From Butyrivibrio sp. WCD3002 (GTDB lineage Bacteria; Bacillota; Clostridia; Lachnospirales; Lachnospiraceae): a stretch of DNA of 64,000 bases. The DNA lies in NCBI RefSeq assembly GCF_000424265.1, contig NZ_AUJO01000001.1, forward strand, positions 372,001 through 436,000, in the 5' to 3' direction. Below the pieces are notes generated by a model that saw only the letters and a list, made by a program, of their open reading frames with translations, did no database searches and was not told the DNA's origin. Below, piece after piece: positions 32,440-42,051 of this stretch. How positions within the stretch are numbered: position 1 is the first letter of the stretch; every line of letters begins with the position of its first letter. Made by a program: the position numbers and the translations under genes.

Positions 32440-34601
32440 TGGCTACGATGAGTGAACAATCTGAACAGAAGGTGGTATTCGGACTGGATATCGGAACAAG
32501 GAGCGTTGTGGGTACTGTCGGCTATATGCAGGATAATACCTTTAATGTAATGGCTCAGACTGTCAGAAAGCATGAGACCAGAGCCATGCTTGACGGACAG
32601 ATCCACGATATCGGTAAGGTTGGAGCTACCATCAGAGAAGTAAAGGAAGCACTTGAGGAGAAAACTCAGATACATCTTACTGATGTATGTATAGCTGCCG
32701 CTGGTCGTGTACTTCGTACCGTAAAGACTAATTTCGAAGAGGAATACACAGACAATCGCGAGCTTACGCAGGAAGAGATTTATAACCTCGAATCCAAGGC
32801 GGTTGAAAAGGCATACCAGGAGTTCTTACAGCAGAACCAGTCGGACATGAAGTTTTATCTGGTTGGATATTCTGTAATGCATTATTATCTGGATGATTAC
32901 CAGATTGCCAATCTTGAGGGCCATAATGCCGGAAGAGTTGCACTTGACCTTATAGCTACATTCCTTCCTGATGACTGTGTGGATGGACTTTATAAGGCAT
33001 GTGAGAGAGCTGATCTTAAGGTAGCAAATATGACTCTGGAGCCTATAGCTGCTATGATGGTTGCTATTCCTCCGCAATTTAGAATGCTTAATCTTGCCCT
33101 TGTAGATGTAGGTGCAGGTACATCGGATATCTGTATCACCGATGATGGAACAATTACTTCATACGGAATGCTTCCCATTGCCGGTGATTCAATTACAGAG
33201 ATTATCGCCCAGCACTGCCTTGTAGACTTTAATACGGCAGATCAGATAAAAATTGATGCAAGCCACATGGAACAGGTTAAATACATAGATATCATGGGAC
33301 TTGAGAAGACTATTTCTTCTAAGGAAATAGCAAAGATGATAAAGCCTCTTGTTGAAAAGATGAGCAAGATGGTTACTCAGCAGATAAAGCAGCTTAACGG
33401 CAACAAGCCTGTAAGTGCTGTCTTTGTCGTTGGCGGAGGCGGATGTGTTCCCGGATATACCAAGGCCCTTGCCAAGGAAATGAAAATTCCGGAGGAACGT
33501 GTTGCACTTCGCGGTGAGGAAGTAATGAAAAATATCAAATTCCTTGAGGAAAATTCTGAGGTTGAGCGCGACTCACTTATGGTAACACCTCTCGGTATTT
33601 GTGTAAGCTTCTATGAGCAGTCCAATAACTTTGTATTTGTTTCCTTTAACGGACAGCAGACAAAGATTTATGACAATGGTAAGCTTGCCATTGTTGATGC
33701 CGCTATGCAGGCTGATTTCCCCAATGAGGATCTTTTCCCCAAGCGTGGTGAAGAACTTAGATTCTCAGTTAACGGACAGGAGAGAATGGTAAGAGGTGAG
33801 CCCGGTGAATCTGCTGTTATCACTCTTAACGGATCACCTGCTGACATACATACCAAGATTCATGCAAATGATATTATTGAGGTTCAGAGTTCGACAGTAG
33901 GAAAGCCCGGCAGAAGCGAGCTTGCGGACGTCAATGAATTTAAAGGCACCTTCAATATTACCGTTGACGGTAAGAGCATTGATGTACCGAGAACCGCTGA
34001 AGTAAACGGTGAGCCTCAGACCGGCTATTACAATATCAAATCCGGTGATGAAATCAAAATACTTGATTATGAGACAGCTGAGCAGATAGCAAGGCTTCTT
34101 GATATTGAGCTTACAGAGGATACCGTAATAACCGTAAATAATGAAATTGCAGGTATGGATACTCCTGTATATGAGAACTTCAAGGTTGAATTCAAGAGTG
34201 GTAAGGATGCTGTGCTTGAATACTACCAGAACTTCCCGGATGCAGACATGGTGGCTATTGAGCAGGAGAATGAAGAGTCTTCTTATGATGCCGATGCAGA
34301 TTTGGAAGTTGAAGAAAATGAAGATGGCAGTTATAGTATTTCAGGTGGAGAAGAAAGAGAGAAGCCTGCACCTGCTCCTTCAAAAAGAGTAATTACCAGG
34401 GATCTTCATGTAGTTGTAAATAATGAGCCCATAACTCTTCACGGTAAATCAGATTATATCTTTGTAGATATATTTGATGTAATAGATTTTGACCTCAGTA
34501 AGCCCAATGGAAGGTCAATCGTTACTACACTTAACGGAGGTACACCTGACTATATGCAGGCTATTCATGAGGGTGACAAAATTGAAGTTTATTGGAAATA
34601 A
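32439..34601 (+). CDS. FtsA/PilM-like ASKHA protein with repeated C-terminal domains
   Basis: A 720-aa protein. The first 380 residues form an actin-like ATPase fold of the FtsA group: FGLDIGTRSVVGTVGY at residue 14, LVDVGAGTSDICI near 224, and FVVGGGGCVPGYTKALA near 328. The C-terminal 330 residues include at least three small beta-rich units, among them FRFSVNGQ-type, FNITVDGKSIDVP and the final HVVVNNEPITLHGK, each ending in a phrase like KIHANDIIEV or AIHEGDKIEVYW. An acidic linker lies at about 610-645. FtsA proper is about 420 residues, so this belongs to a longer Firmicute FtsA-like family whose role in cell division or envelope assembly is not settled. It follows coaE with a one-base overlap. 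Confidence 0.78.
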   Translation: MATMSEQSEQKVVFGLDIGTRSVVGTVGYMQDNTFNVMAQTVRKHETRAMLDGQIHDIGKVGATIREVKEALEEKTQIHLTDVCIAAAGRVLRTVKTNFEEEYTDNRELTQEEIYNLESKAVEKAYQEFLQQNQSDMKFYLVGYSVMHYYLDDYQIANLEGHNAGRVALDLIATFLPDDCVDGLYKACERADLKVANMTLEPIAAMMVAIPPQFRMLNLALVDVGAGTSDICITDDGTITSYGMLPIAGDSITEIIAQHCLVDFNTADQIKIDASHMEQVKYIDIMGLEKTISSKEIAKMIKPLVEKMSKMVTQQIKQLNGNKPVSAVFVVGGGGCVPGYTKALAKEMKIPEERVALRGEEVMKNIKFLEENSEVERDSLMVTPLGICVSFYEQSNNFVFVSFNGQQTKIYDNGKLAIVDAAMQADFPNEDLFPKRGEELRFSVNGQERMVRGEPGESAVITLNGSPADIHTKIHANDIIEVQSSTVGKPGRSELADVNEFKGTFNITVDGKSIDVPRTAEVNGEPQTGYYNIKSGDEIKILDYETAEQIARLLDIELTEDTVITVNNEIAGMDTPVYENFKVEFKSGKDAVLEYYQNFPDADMVAIEQENEESSYDADADLEVEENEDGSYSISGGEEREKPAPAPSKRVITRDLHVVVNNEPITLHGKSDYIFVDIFDVIDFDLSKPNGRSIVTTLNGGTPDYMQAIHEGDKIEVYWK

Positions 34602-34671
34602 CTCTTTCTTCATACAATAAACACATTTTTTTCACAGTTTATCGATAATATTTAAAACGGAGATTTAACTA

Positions 34672-35469
34672 ATGAGACTGACTAGTCTGTCCAGTGGAAG
34701 TAGCGGAAACAGTATATATGTTGGATCCGATACGACACATATCCTGGTTGATACAGGATGCAGTAAGAAAAGAATAGAGGAAGGTCTTAGCAAGCTGGAT
34801 TTATCTCTGGCTGATATAGATGCAATTTTTGTGACGCATGAACATTCGGATCACATAAATGGCCTTCATACGATTCTTAAGAAATATGAAATTCCTGTAT
34901 ATGCCACAAAGGGAACAATTGAGGGCATAAGAATCAGCGATAAAAAAAGAGAAATGGATAACGCTGATTTTCATGAGATCAAGGCAGATAAGAAATTATC
35001 TGTAAAGGATCTTACCATCAATCCAATGACCATAATGCATGATGCATTAGAGCCTGTAGGCTACAGGATCAGCTGTGGCAAAAGCAGGATGGCAATAGCA
35101 ACAGACCTTGGCTGTTATAACGAATATACAGTAGATTGCCTTCAGGGACTTGATGCAGTACTTATAGAAGCTAATCATGATGTAAGAATGCTTCAGACAG
35201 GACCTTATCCATATTATTTGAAAAAGAGAATTCTCGGGGAAAGAGGACATTTGTCCAATGAGAAAAGTGGGGAGCTTCTTTGCAGAATCCTGCATGATAA
35301 TCTAAAAGGAATAATTCTCGGACACCTGAGTAAAGAAAATAATCTTCCCGAACTGGCTTACGAGACAGTAAGGGTTGAAATAGAAATGGGCAATAACCCA
35401 TATCATGGCAGTGATTTCCCTATTATGGTTGCTGCCAGAAATGAATTGTCACAGGTATTGGAATTTTAG
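34672..35469 (+). CDS. MBL-fold hydrolase of the WalJ/YycJ family
   Basis: A 265-aa metallo-beta-lactamase-fold protein. The opening MRLTSLSSGSSGNSIYVGS is typical of WalJ/YycJ. The metal motif THEHSDH is at about residue 56, with further ligands in MTIMHDALEPVGY and ATDLG, and ILGHLSKENN near 220. Family members are probably nucleases; in Bacillus and streptococci the gene belongs to the walRK (yycFG) operon, where it links cell-wall control to DNA replication timing. Here no walRK genes are nearby. CGGAGA precedes the ATG. The next gene starts 16 bases downstream. Confidence 0.88.
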   Translation: MRLTSLSSGSSGNSIYVGSDTTHILVDTGCSKKRIEEGLSKLDLSLADIDAIFVTHEHSDHINGLHTILKKYEIPVYATKGTIEGIRISDKKREMDNADFHEIKADKKLSVKDLTINPMTIMHDALEPVGYRISCGKSRMAIATDLGCYNEYTVDCLQGLDAVLIEANHDVRMLQTGPYPYYLKKRILGERGHLSNEKSGELLCRILHDNLKGIILGHLSKENNLPELAYETVRVEIEMGNNPYHGSDFPIMVAARNELSQVLEF

Positions 35470-35485
35470 AGGAGAAAAGTGTCTT

Positions 35486-35758
35486 ATGAACAAAATTATC
35501 ATTACTGTAGTAGGAAAAGATACCGTAGGAATCATTGCAAAAGTATGTACATACCTTGCTGATAATGATGTAAACATTCTTGATATTTCTCAGACAATCG
35601 TATCAGGATATTTCAACATGATGATGATTGTAGATGTATCCGGAAGTAAAGTGGCTTTTAATGATCTTTCTGATTCATTGGAAAATATTGGAAGTGATAT
35701 CGGTGTTGTAGTTAAATGTCAGAGAGAAGAAATCTTTGACTCAATGCACAGAATCTAA
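35486..35758 (+). CDS. ACT-domain protein (UPF0237 family)
   Basis: A 90-aa single ACT domain, resembling the amino-acid-sensing domain of the GcvR regulators ([20 protein letters not shown]; then ILDISQTIV and FNMMMIVD). Almost always found upstream of a UPF0210/DUF711 gene, as here. It may bind an amino acid or other small ligand and act on its neighbour. ATG at 35486 is chosen because GAGGAG lies just upstream; the frame opens earlier, inside the preceding gene. The UPF0210 gene follows 10 bases after the stop with a good ribosome site. Confidence 0.88.
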   Translation: MNKIIITVVGKDTVGIIAKVCTYLADNDVNILDISQTIVSGYFNMMMIVDVSGSKVAFNDLSDSLENIGSDIGVVVKCQREEIFDSMHRI

Positions 35759-35768
35759 AGGAGATATC

Positions 35769-37133
35769 ATGATAAATATTAGCGAAGTATCAGAAACTAA
35801 TGAGATGATTGAAAAAGAGAATCTGGATGTCCGCACCATTACAATGGGCATCAGCCTCTTTGACTGCATAGATACAGATTTAAATGCACTTAATGAAAAA
35901 ATCTATAATAAGATTCATGAAAGCGCAAAGGATCTGGTTAAAACCGGTGAGGAGATTTCAAAAGAATTCGGTATACCGATTGTAAATAAGCGAATTTCTG
36001 TTACGCCAATTGCCCTCATCGGTGCTTCTGCGTGTAAGACACCTTCTGATTTCGTAACCATTGCAAAGACTCTGGACAGAGCAGCAAAGGATGTAGGAAT
36101 CAATTTCCTTGGTGGATACAGCGCTCTTGTAAGTAAGGGCATGACTACAGCAGATAAGCTTCTTATTGAGTCTATTCCCGAAGCACTTTCATCTACAGAT
36201 GTTGTGTGTTCATCAGTTAATGTTGGTTCGACCAAGACCGGCATTAATATGGATGCAATAAGACTTCTTGGTGATATTATTATTGAAACAGCTGAAAAAA
36301 CAAAGGATACTGACAGCTCGGGCTGCACAAAGCTTGTAATTTTCTGCAATGCCCCTGATGATAATCCTTTTATGGCCGGTGCATTTCATGGAGTAACAGA
36401 GGCAGACAGGATTATTAACGTTGGTGTCAGTGGACCCGGCGTAGTAAAGACAGCTCTTGAAAAGGTTAGAGGCGAGAACTTTGAAGTTCTTTGCGAGACT
36501 ATCAAAAAGACTGCCTTCAAAGTAACAAGAGTTGGTCAGCTTGTGGCTAAAGAAGCGTCAGAGAGACTTGGAGTTCCCTTTGGTATTGTGGATCTTTCTC
36601 TTGCGCCAACACCGGCAATCGGTGACAGTGTTGCAGATATTCTGCATGAGATTGGTGTCGAGCATGCAGGTGCGCCCGGAACAACAGCAGCTCTTGCTTT
36701 ACTTAATGATCAGGTTAAGAAGGGCGGAGCAATGGCTTCATCTTATGTGGGTGGACTTTCCGGTGCATTTATTCCTGTAAGTGAAGATCAGGGAATGATC
36801 AATGCAGTTAATGCCGGTGCCCTTACACTTGAGAAGCTTGAGGCAATGACCTGTGTTTGCTCTGTTGGACTTGATATGATAGCAATTCCCGGAGATACCA
36901 AGGCTACCACACTGGCAGGTATTATTGCGGATGAGATGGCAATTGGTATGATCAACCAGAAGACTACTGCAGTAAGACTTATACCTGTTATCGGAAAGAC
37001 TGTGGGAGACACTGTTGATTTTGGCGGACTTCTCGGATTTGGTCCCATTATGCCTGTAAATAAGTTTGACTGTGCTGCCTTTGTAGACAGAGGCGGAAGA
37101 ATTCCTGCACCGATTCATAGCTTTAAAAATTAA
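35769..37133 (+). CDS. UPF0210 (DUF711, PFL-like family) protein
   Basis: A 454-aa soluble protein of the UPF0210 family, distantly like pyruvate-formate-lyase-fold proteins but without evidence of that chemistry. Characteristic segments include [13 protein letters not shown] near residue 18, [12 protein letters not shown] near 77, [14 protein letters not shown] near 115, and [11 protein letters not shown] near the C-terminus. Function is unknown; the constant pairing with the ACT gene upstream suggests ligand-regulated activity. ATG at 35769 follows AAAGGAGA. The next gene begins 17 bases later. Confidence 0.85.
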   Translation: MINISEVSETNEMIEKENLDVRTITMGISLFDCIDTDLNALNEKIYNKIHESAKDLVKTGEEISKEFGIPIVNKRISVTPIALIGASACKTPSDFVTIAKTLDRAAKDVGINFLGGYSALVSKGMTTADKLLIESIPEALSSTDVVCSSVNVGSTKTGINMDAIRLLGDIIIETAEKTKDTDSSGCTKLVIFCNAPDDNPFMAGAFHGVTEADRIINVGVSGPGVVKTALEKVRGENFEVLCETIKKTAFKVTRVGQLVAKEASERLGVPFGIVDLSLAPTPAIGDSVADILHEIGVEHAGAPGTTAALALLNDQVKKGGAMASSYVGGLSGAFIPVSEDQGMINAVNAGALTLEKLEAMTCVCSVGLDMIAIPGDTKATTLAGIIADEMAIGMINQKTTAVRLIPVIGKTVGDTVDFGGLLGFGPIMPVNKFDCAAFVDRGGRIPAPIHSFKN

Positions 37134-37150
37134 AATTTTAGTGAGTATAT

Positions 37151-38161
37151 ATGGAAAAGAAGCTTAAAATCCTTGATAAGGTTAAGGATAACGGCGAAAA
37201 ATTAAATAGAATGCTCAGGCGAAATGCTGCAGGACAGACTGCAGCGCCTAAAAAGAAGGTAAATCTAAAGGAGCATCTTCAGAAGAAATCAACAAGAAAG
37301 AAGATAAGGGAGACCTTTGTTTCCTGGATGTTCCTTAGCCCTTCTCTTGCCGGAGTTCTCACATTTTTTGTGGTTCCTTTCCTGGTGGTTGTTTTTTATT
37401 CGCTTGTAAATAACCCTATTCAGAAGGAATTTGTTGGATTTTCAAATTTCGTAAGAGTATTTAATAACAATGCATTCAGACAGGCGGCAAGCAATACACT
37501 TATGTTTTCTGCTGTAGCTGTGCCGCTGGCAGTTGTTTTATCACTGTTTCTTGCCGTAGTTATGGAATCCGGTATTCCCTTCAAGAGCCAGTTCAGAAGC
37601 TTTTTCCTAAGCCCTATGATGGTTCCTATCGCATCAATTGTACTTATATGGCAGGTTCTGTTTGATTACAACGGCCTGATAAATCAGGTCTATCTTATGA
37701 TGGGCGGTCCCTCTAAGATTGACTGGCTTAAATCCGATAAGGCGCAGATAGTAGTTGTTATTTTGTTTTTATGGAAGAATCTTGGCTATAACATGATTCT
37801 GTTCATGGCAGCCCTTTCAAGTGTCCCTAAGGATCTGATGGAGGTTGCAAGACTGGAAAGTGCCACTGAGAGACAGATTTTCTGGTCTATAAAGATGAGA
37901 TATCTCTCATCCACAATTTTGTTTGTAACCATAATGTCGCTGATAAATTCGTTTAAGGTATTTAGAGAGGTTTATCTGCTTACAGGAGATTATCCCTATC
38001 AGACCCTTTATATGATGCAGCACTTTATGAATAATACCTTTGCTTCTGTGGATTATCAGAAGCTGTCGGCATCGGCCATAATGATGGCAATAGTGGTAGT
38101 AATACTAATGTTTATTATGTTTATTACAGAAGACCGATATGGAAGGGATATAGAAGGCTAA
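37151..38161 (+). CDS. ABC sugar-transporter permease, MalF-type, with altered EAA loop
   Basis: A 336-aa inner-membrane permease with six helices of the binding-protein-dependent (type I importer) fold, similar to MalF/UgpA. The first 50 residues are a basic cytoplasmic extension. Helix 1 starts WMFLSPSLAGVLTFFVVPFL. The EAA loop that docks the ATPase reads EVARLESATERQIFWSIKM, lacking the usual Gly (G to S). The partner permease follows after three bases. The ribosome site is weak (GTGAG). No ATPase gene is present, so the pair would depend on an ATPase encoded elsewhere, as some Firmicute sugar importers do, or on a different energy source. Confidence 0.88.
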   Translation: MEKKLKILDKVKDNGEKLNRMLRRNAAGQTAAPKKKVNLKEHLQKKSTRKKIRETFVSWMFLSPSLAGVLTFFVVPFLVVVFYSLVNNPIQKEFVGFSNFVRVFNNNAFRQAASNTLMFSAVAVPLAVVLSLFLAVVMESGIPFKSQFRSFFLSPMMVPIASIVLIWQVLFDYNGLINQVYLMMGGPSKIDWLKSDKAQIVVVILFLWKNLGYNMILFMAALSSVPKDLMEVARLESATERQIFWSIKMRYLSSTILFVTIMSLINSFKVFREVYLLTGDYPYQTLYMMQHFMNNTFASVDYQKLSASAIMMAIVVVILMFIMFITEDRYGRDIEG

Positions 38162-38164
38162 TAA

Positions 38165-39118
38165 ATGGCTGAAATAAGAAAGCCAAAATCTGAAACGGTC
38201 TTTTATGAAAGAGCGATCAGAAAGGCGCATAGAAAAAAGAGAATAACGAAATATGGTCTGATTATCGGTACCATAATAGCGGCAATATTTGCAATACTTT
38301 TCCTGACACCCATAATTCTTACCATCACGAATTCATTTATGAGTTCCTCTGAGATAAGTGCCAATTATGGAGCAGTATTTAAAACTACCGAAAATGGCGG
38401 AAAGGTTTTCATATCTAAAACCGTAAACCTGAAGTTTATACCTGATATTGTTTCCTTTAGCCAGTATTATGCAGTGCTTTTTAAATCACCTGAATATCTG
38501 GTGAAGTTTTGGAACAGTGTACTTTATGTAGTTCCAATCGTTGGAGTTCAGCTGATGATTGCAATGCTTGCCTCATACGGCTTTGCAAGATATCAGGGAA
38601 GAGTAAGAGAAGTCATATTTTTCATTTATATAATTTTGATGCTGATGCCTTATCAGGTAACACTGGTTCCAAATTACCTGGTTTCACAATGGCTGGGAAT
38701 ACTTGATACAAGGTGGGCGATTTTGCTCCCAGGATTTTTCTCACCCTTTGCGGTATTTCTTTTGACGAAATTCATAAGAAGAATACCCACGGAGGTTATG
38801 GAAGCGGCATCTATTGACGGTGCCGGAGAGTGGCAGATTTTCTCTAAAATCTGCATGCCACTTTGTAAGAGCGGCCTTATATCCATAGCGATTCTGGTAT
38901 TTATCGATTACTGGAACATGGTAGAGCAGCCACTTATTCTTTTATCGAATGATGAGCTTCATCCGCTTTCGGTATTCTTGTCAAAGATAAACGCAGGTGA
39001 GATAAGTCTGGCTTTCGCAGTAGCAGTTATATATCTTGTACCGCCGTTATTGATTTTCCTGTATGGTGAAGAATATCTGGTTGAAGGTATCTCATATCAG
39101 GGCGGATTAAAGGGATAA
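38165..39118 (+). CDS. ABC sugar-transporter permease, MalG-type
   Basis: A 317-aa partner permease with six helices. The EAA loop EAASIDGAGEWQIFSKICMP is canonical, including the Gly. The outside loop between helices 1 and 2 is enlarged (about residues 60-110), longer than in MalG. It forms a heterodimer with the preceding gene product. It lies three bases downstream of it and 44 bases before an HlyD-type adaptor gene. The transported compound is unknown. Confidence 0.88.
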   Translation: MAEIRKPKSETVFYERAIRKAHRKKRITKYGLIIGTIIAAIFAILFLTPIILTITNSFMSSSEISANYGAVFKTTENGGKVFISKTVNLKFIPDIVSFSQYYAVLFKSPEYLVKFWNSVLYVVPIVGVQLMIAMLASYGFARYQGRVREVIFFIYIILMLMPYQVTLVPNYLVSQWLGILDTRWAILLPGFFSPFAVFLLTKFIRRIPTEVMEAASIDGAGEWQIFSKICMPLCKSGLISIAILVFIDYWNMVEQPLILLSNDELHPLSVFLSKINAGEISLAFAVAVIYLVPPLLIFLYGEEYLVEGISYQGGLKG

Positions 39119-39162
39119 TTATCTAAATATATTTATAAAGTTTTAAAGGAAGAGGAAGAGGT

Positions 39163-40809
39163 ATGTCAGAAGCAGTTAGTACAACCGGCAATAAAAAGAG
39201 CAGAAAGGATATTATCAAGGATATTACAATAGCGTTTCTTGTAATCCTTCTTTTGCTCACATTCTTTTCAAATACCATAATGAATTTTTCATTGCCGGAG
39301 GTTGCAATTCAGCAGGTTCAGGAGGGTAATATTTCTCCTATGATCAGGGGAACTGGAACGGTTGAAGCATCAGATCCTTATAATGTTAAGGTCTCTCAGG
39401 AAAGAGTTATTAAGAGCGTTGCGGTTACAGAGGGTTCCCATGTAGATAAGGGCGATATTATTTATTATCTTGAGGACAAGGAATCTACGGAGCTTACAGA
39501 GGCTGAATCCAAGCTTGAGGAGATGACTCAGACCTATGAGTCAGCGCTTTTCTCAGGTGATATTGATGATACATCAATTACCAGAATCAGAAGCGGTGTT
39601 ACTCTTACCTTTGATGATTATCAGGCAAAGCTCAAGGCTGCCAGTGACAGATATGATGCTGCAAAGGCTGCAGACGAAGCTGCTCAGGCTACAATTGATG
39701 AGCAGTCTCAGGCACAGTCCTATACTTCTGCACAGTATAACTATGATGAAGCTACACCTCAGTATGAGGATGCTGAGATTACCTACAGACTGGCTCAGAT
39801 TGAGGAGCAGATATCTGATGCACAGGATACAAAGGATCATGCTAAGGATTTGCGTGATAAAGAAAAATCCGGATCAAAAAAATATGAAAAATATAATACT
39901 GAATACTGGGCTGCGGATCAGATGCTCGATGCACTAAACGAGGAAAAGAGCAGGCTTTCTATTCAGCAGGCAAGTAACACAAAAGATGTATCACAGATGA
40001 CCACCCAGGCAGGTCAGGTTGACAGTGATTATCAGAGAGAAATGGCAAGCCTTCAGGATACAAAGAATAAGACTGCCCTTGAACTTGAAAGAGCTACAAC
40101 TGAGCGTACAGAGCTACTTACAGAGATCAGCAAGGAAATTGAGCTCTGCAATCAGAGAGATGATATAGAGGAACAGAAAGAAACTGTTGAGAAGCTTAAG
40201 GCTGAGTCCACAGGTGGTAAGATTGAAGCTCCTGTTGCAGGTACAATCACAAAGCTTGAGCTTAAGGCAGGAGAATCTACCAGTGCAGACAACGAGGTCG
40301 CTGTAATTCAGGTTGACGGTAAGGATATGGTTATGAGCTTCTCCGTTACCGTGGATCAGGCAAAGGGACTTAAGGTAGGTGATATTGCTGAGCCTCAGAA
40401 CGCATGGTATTACACCAACTTCAAAGCAACACTTAAGTCAATTAAAGCAGATTCTCAGAATCCTAATACAAAGAAAGTACTTACATTTTCTATAGAGAGC
40501 CCTGAGGTTCAAAATGGTCAGTCTGTAAGTCTTCAGATTGGTGAGAAGTCCAACAATTATGACCTTACAATTCCTGCAGGCGCTGTTCGTGAGGATCAGA
40601 ACGGTAAATTCATTCTTGTGGTTAAGTCTAAGTCCTCACCTCTTGGAAACAGATATATCGCTTCCAGAGTTGATGTTGAAGTCCTTGCATCAGATGATAC
40701 TACAGCAGCTATTAGCGGAAGTCTTGAGGGTGACGAATATGTAATTACCACAACAACAAGTCTTGTTAATTCAGGAGATCAGGTGAGACTGGCTAATAAC
40801 AATGAGTAA
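39163..40809 (+). CDS. HlyD/MacA-type membrane-fusion (adaptor) protein
   Basis: A 548-aa protein with one N-terminal membrane anchor (about 20-42), then a biotinyl-lipoyl-like half motif (ISPMIRGTGTVEASDPYNVK), a long coiled coil (about 105-335, rich in Glu, Gln, Lys), the second lipoyl half (GKIEAPVAGTITKLELKAGE) near 348, and beta-barrel and membrane-proximal domains. This is the architecture of adaptors that link exporters to the wall in Gram-positives or to outer-membrane ducts in Gram-negatives. The coiled coil is unusually long for a Gram-positive adaptor. GAGG precedes the ATG. It overlaps the next gene by eight bases. Confidence 0.85.
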   Translation: MSEAVSTTGNKKSRKDIIKDITIAFLVILLLLTFFSNTIMNFSLPEVAIQQVQEGNISPMIRGTGTVEASDPYNVKVSQERVIKSVAVTEGSHVDKGDIIYYLEDKESTELTEAESKLEEMTQTYESALFSGDIDDTSITRIRSGVTLTFDDYQAKLKAASDRYDAAKAADEAAQATIDEQSQAQSYTSAQYNYDEATPQYEDAEITYRLAQIEEQISDAQDTKDHAKDLRDKEKSGSKKYEKYNTEYWAADQMLDALNEEKSRLSIQQASNTKDVSQMTTQAGQVDSDYQREMASLQDTKNKTALELERATTERTELLTEISKEIELCNQRDDIEEQKETVEKLKAESTGGKIEAPVAGTITKLELKAGESTSADNEVAVIQVDGKDMVMSFSVTVDQAKGLKVGDIAEPQNAWYYTNFKATLKSIKADSQNPNTKKVLTFSIESPEVQNGQSVSLQIGEKSNNYDLTIPAGAVREDQNGKFILVVKSKSSPLGNRYIASRVDVEVLASDDTTAAISGSLEGDEYVITTTTSLVNSGDQVRLANNNE

Positions 40810-42019
40810 ATTTTTAAATGGATTAAAGGACAGGATAAAACATCTGCGATTATCGCAGATCATATATGTAGTTATTGTACTTTTATTGATCATAACTATC
40901 GGTGTACTGAATGTGGTTAAGGAGCATATTGCGGATAGTATTTATGATCAGAATGAAGGATCAAGATGGTCCAATGATATAAGATGCGGACAGGTTAGTC
41001 TGATATTTTCAGAGGATGCCAATGTAAGCGCTGATAAAATACAGGAATATGAATACAATATAAATAAAGGTATTATTGCTGATGGTTACCAGGATGGTTC
41101 TGCAAGTAAACAGACCGGTGACGCTGTCTGGAATGACTGCTACAGTGCAATGGGAAGCGTTACCGTAACCAGAGATAAGCGTAGTGTAGATGCTTTTGCG
41201 GTAGGCATAGGCGGTGATTTTTTCCAGTTTCATCCGATGAAGATTCTGTCAGGTAATTATATCAATTCAGATTCACTTATGACGGATTATGTAATGCTTG
41301 ATGAAGACCTGGCATGGCAGCTTTTTGGATCTGTGGATATTGTTGGAATGCAGGTCATGATAAAGGGCGTGCCTCATTATATTGCTGGAGTTGTAAAACG
41401 AGATTCCGGTAAATTTGTTAAGCAGGCAGGACTGAACTTTCCTACAATCTATCTTTCATATCAGTCACTTGCTACCTATGGAACCATCGATTCATCTGTA
41501 CTTGCTACAGATAATACTATTGGCAGTATTACTGTGAAAAAGAAGGATGATGAAGAGGATGCTAACGGCGAATCGGATCTTAATACCGAGAGCAAAGGTA
41601 TTATCTGCATGGAGGTGGTTATGCCTAATCCTGTAGATAATTACGCTAAGGATTTTCTTATTAAGAAGCTGAGTCTTAATACAAATATTGTTGAAGTAGT
41701 TGATAATTCTGCACGATATGAGAATAAGAATCTCATTGATGTTCTTGGTTCTTTTAACAAAAGAGCAATGCAGATTAAGCCTATTATTTATCCGTACTGG
41801 GAGAACAATGCGAGAGCTTATGAAAATATTCTCGCATATATGCTTCTCATTCAGTTTATTTGCGGAATAGTATCATTTATTATGATTGCTATTATGGTAG
41901 TTCAAAGCTACAGACACCGGAAATGGAGAGCCGGTCAGATATGGACGGGATTCCTTGACTGGAAATATGATATGGAATCCAGAGTCAAATATCATAACGA
42001 TAAATGGAAACATTTTTAA
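40802..42019 (+). CDS. MacB-like periplasmic-domain protein with two membrane helices
   Basis: A 405-aa membrane protein. An N-terminal helix (about 18-38), a large outside domain (about 40-345), and a second helix (about 348-372) are followed by a basic cytoplasmic tail. The outside domain resembles the MacB periplasmic core, with GGDFFQFHPMKILSGNYI and VMLDEDLAWQLFGS patterns close to those of MacB/FtsX proteins (core-domain ILxGxxF and VLxxxxAxxLFG). MacB and FtsX have four helices; this protein has only two and no ATPase. It overlaps the adaptor gene by eight bases, so the two probably assemble together. Function unknown. Confidence 0.65.
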   Translation: MSKFLNGLKDRIKHLRLSQIIYVVIVLLLIITIGVLNVVKEHIADSIYDQNEGSRWSNDIRCGQVSLIFSEDANVSADKIQEYEYNINKGIIADGYQDGSASKQTGDAVWNDCYSAMGSVTVTRDKRSVDAFAVGIGGDFFQFHPMKILSGNYINSDSLMTDYVMLDEDLAWQLFGSVDIVGMQVMIKGVPHYIAGVVKRDSGKFVKQAGLNFPTIYLSYQSLATYGTIDSSVLATDNTIGSITVKKKDDEEDANGESDLNTESKGIICMEVVMPNPVDNYAKDFLIKKLSLNTNIVEVVDNSARYENKNLIDVLGSFNKRAMQIKPIIYPYWENNARAYENILAYMLLIQFICGIVSFIMIAIMVVQSYRHRKWRAGQIWTGFLDWKYDMESRVKYHNDKWKHF

Positions 42020-42051
42020 CAATTTATCGATTCTCATTATGGAGGTTATTT

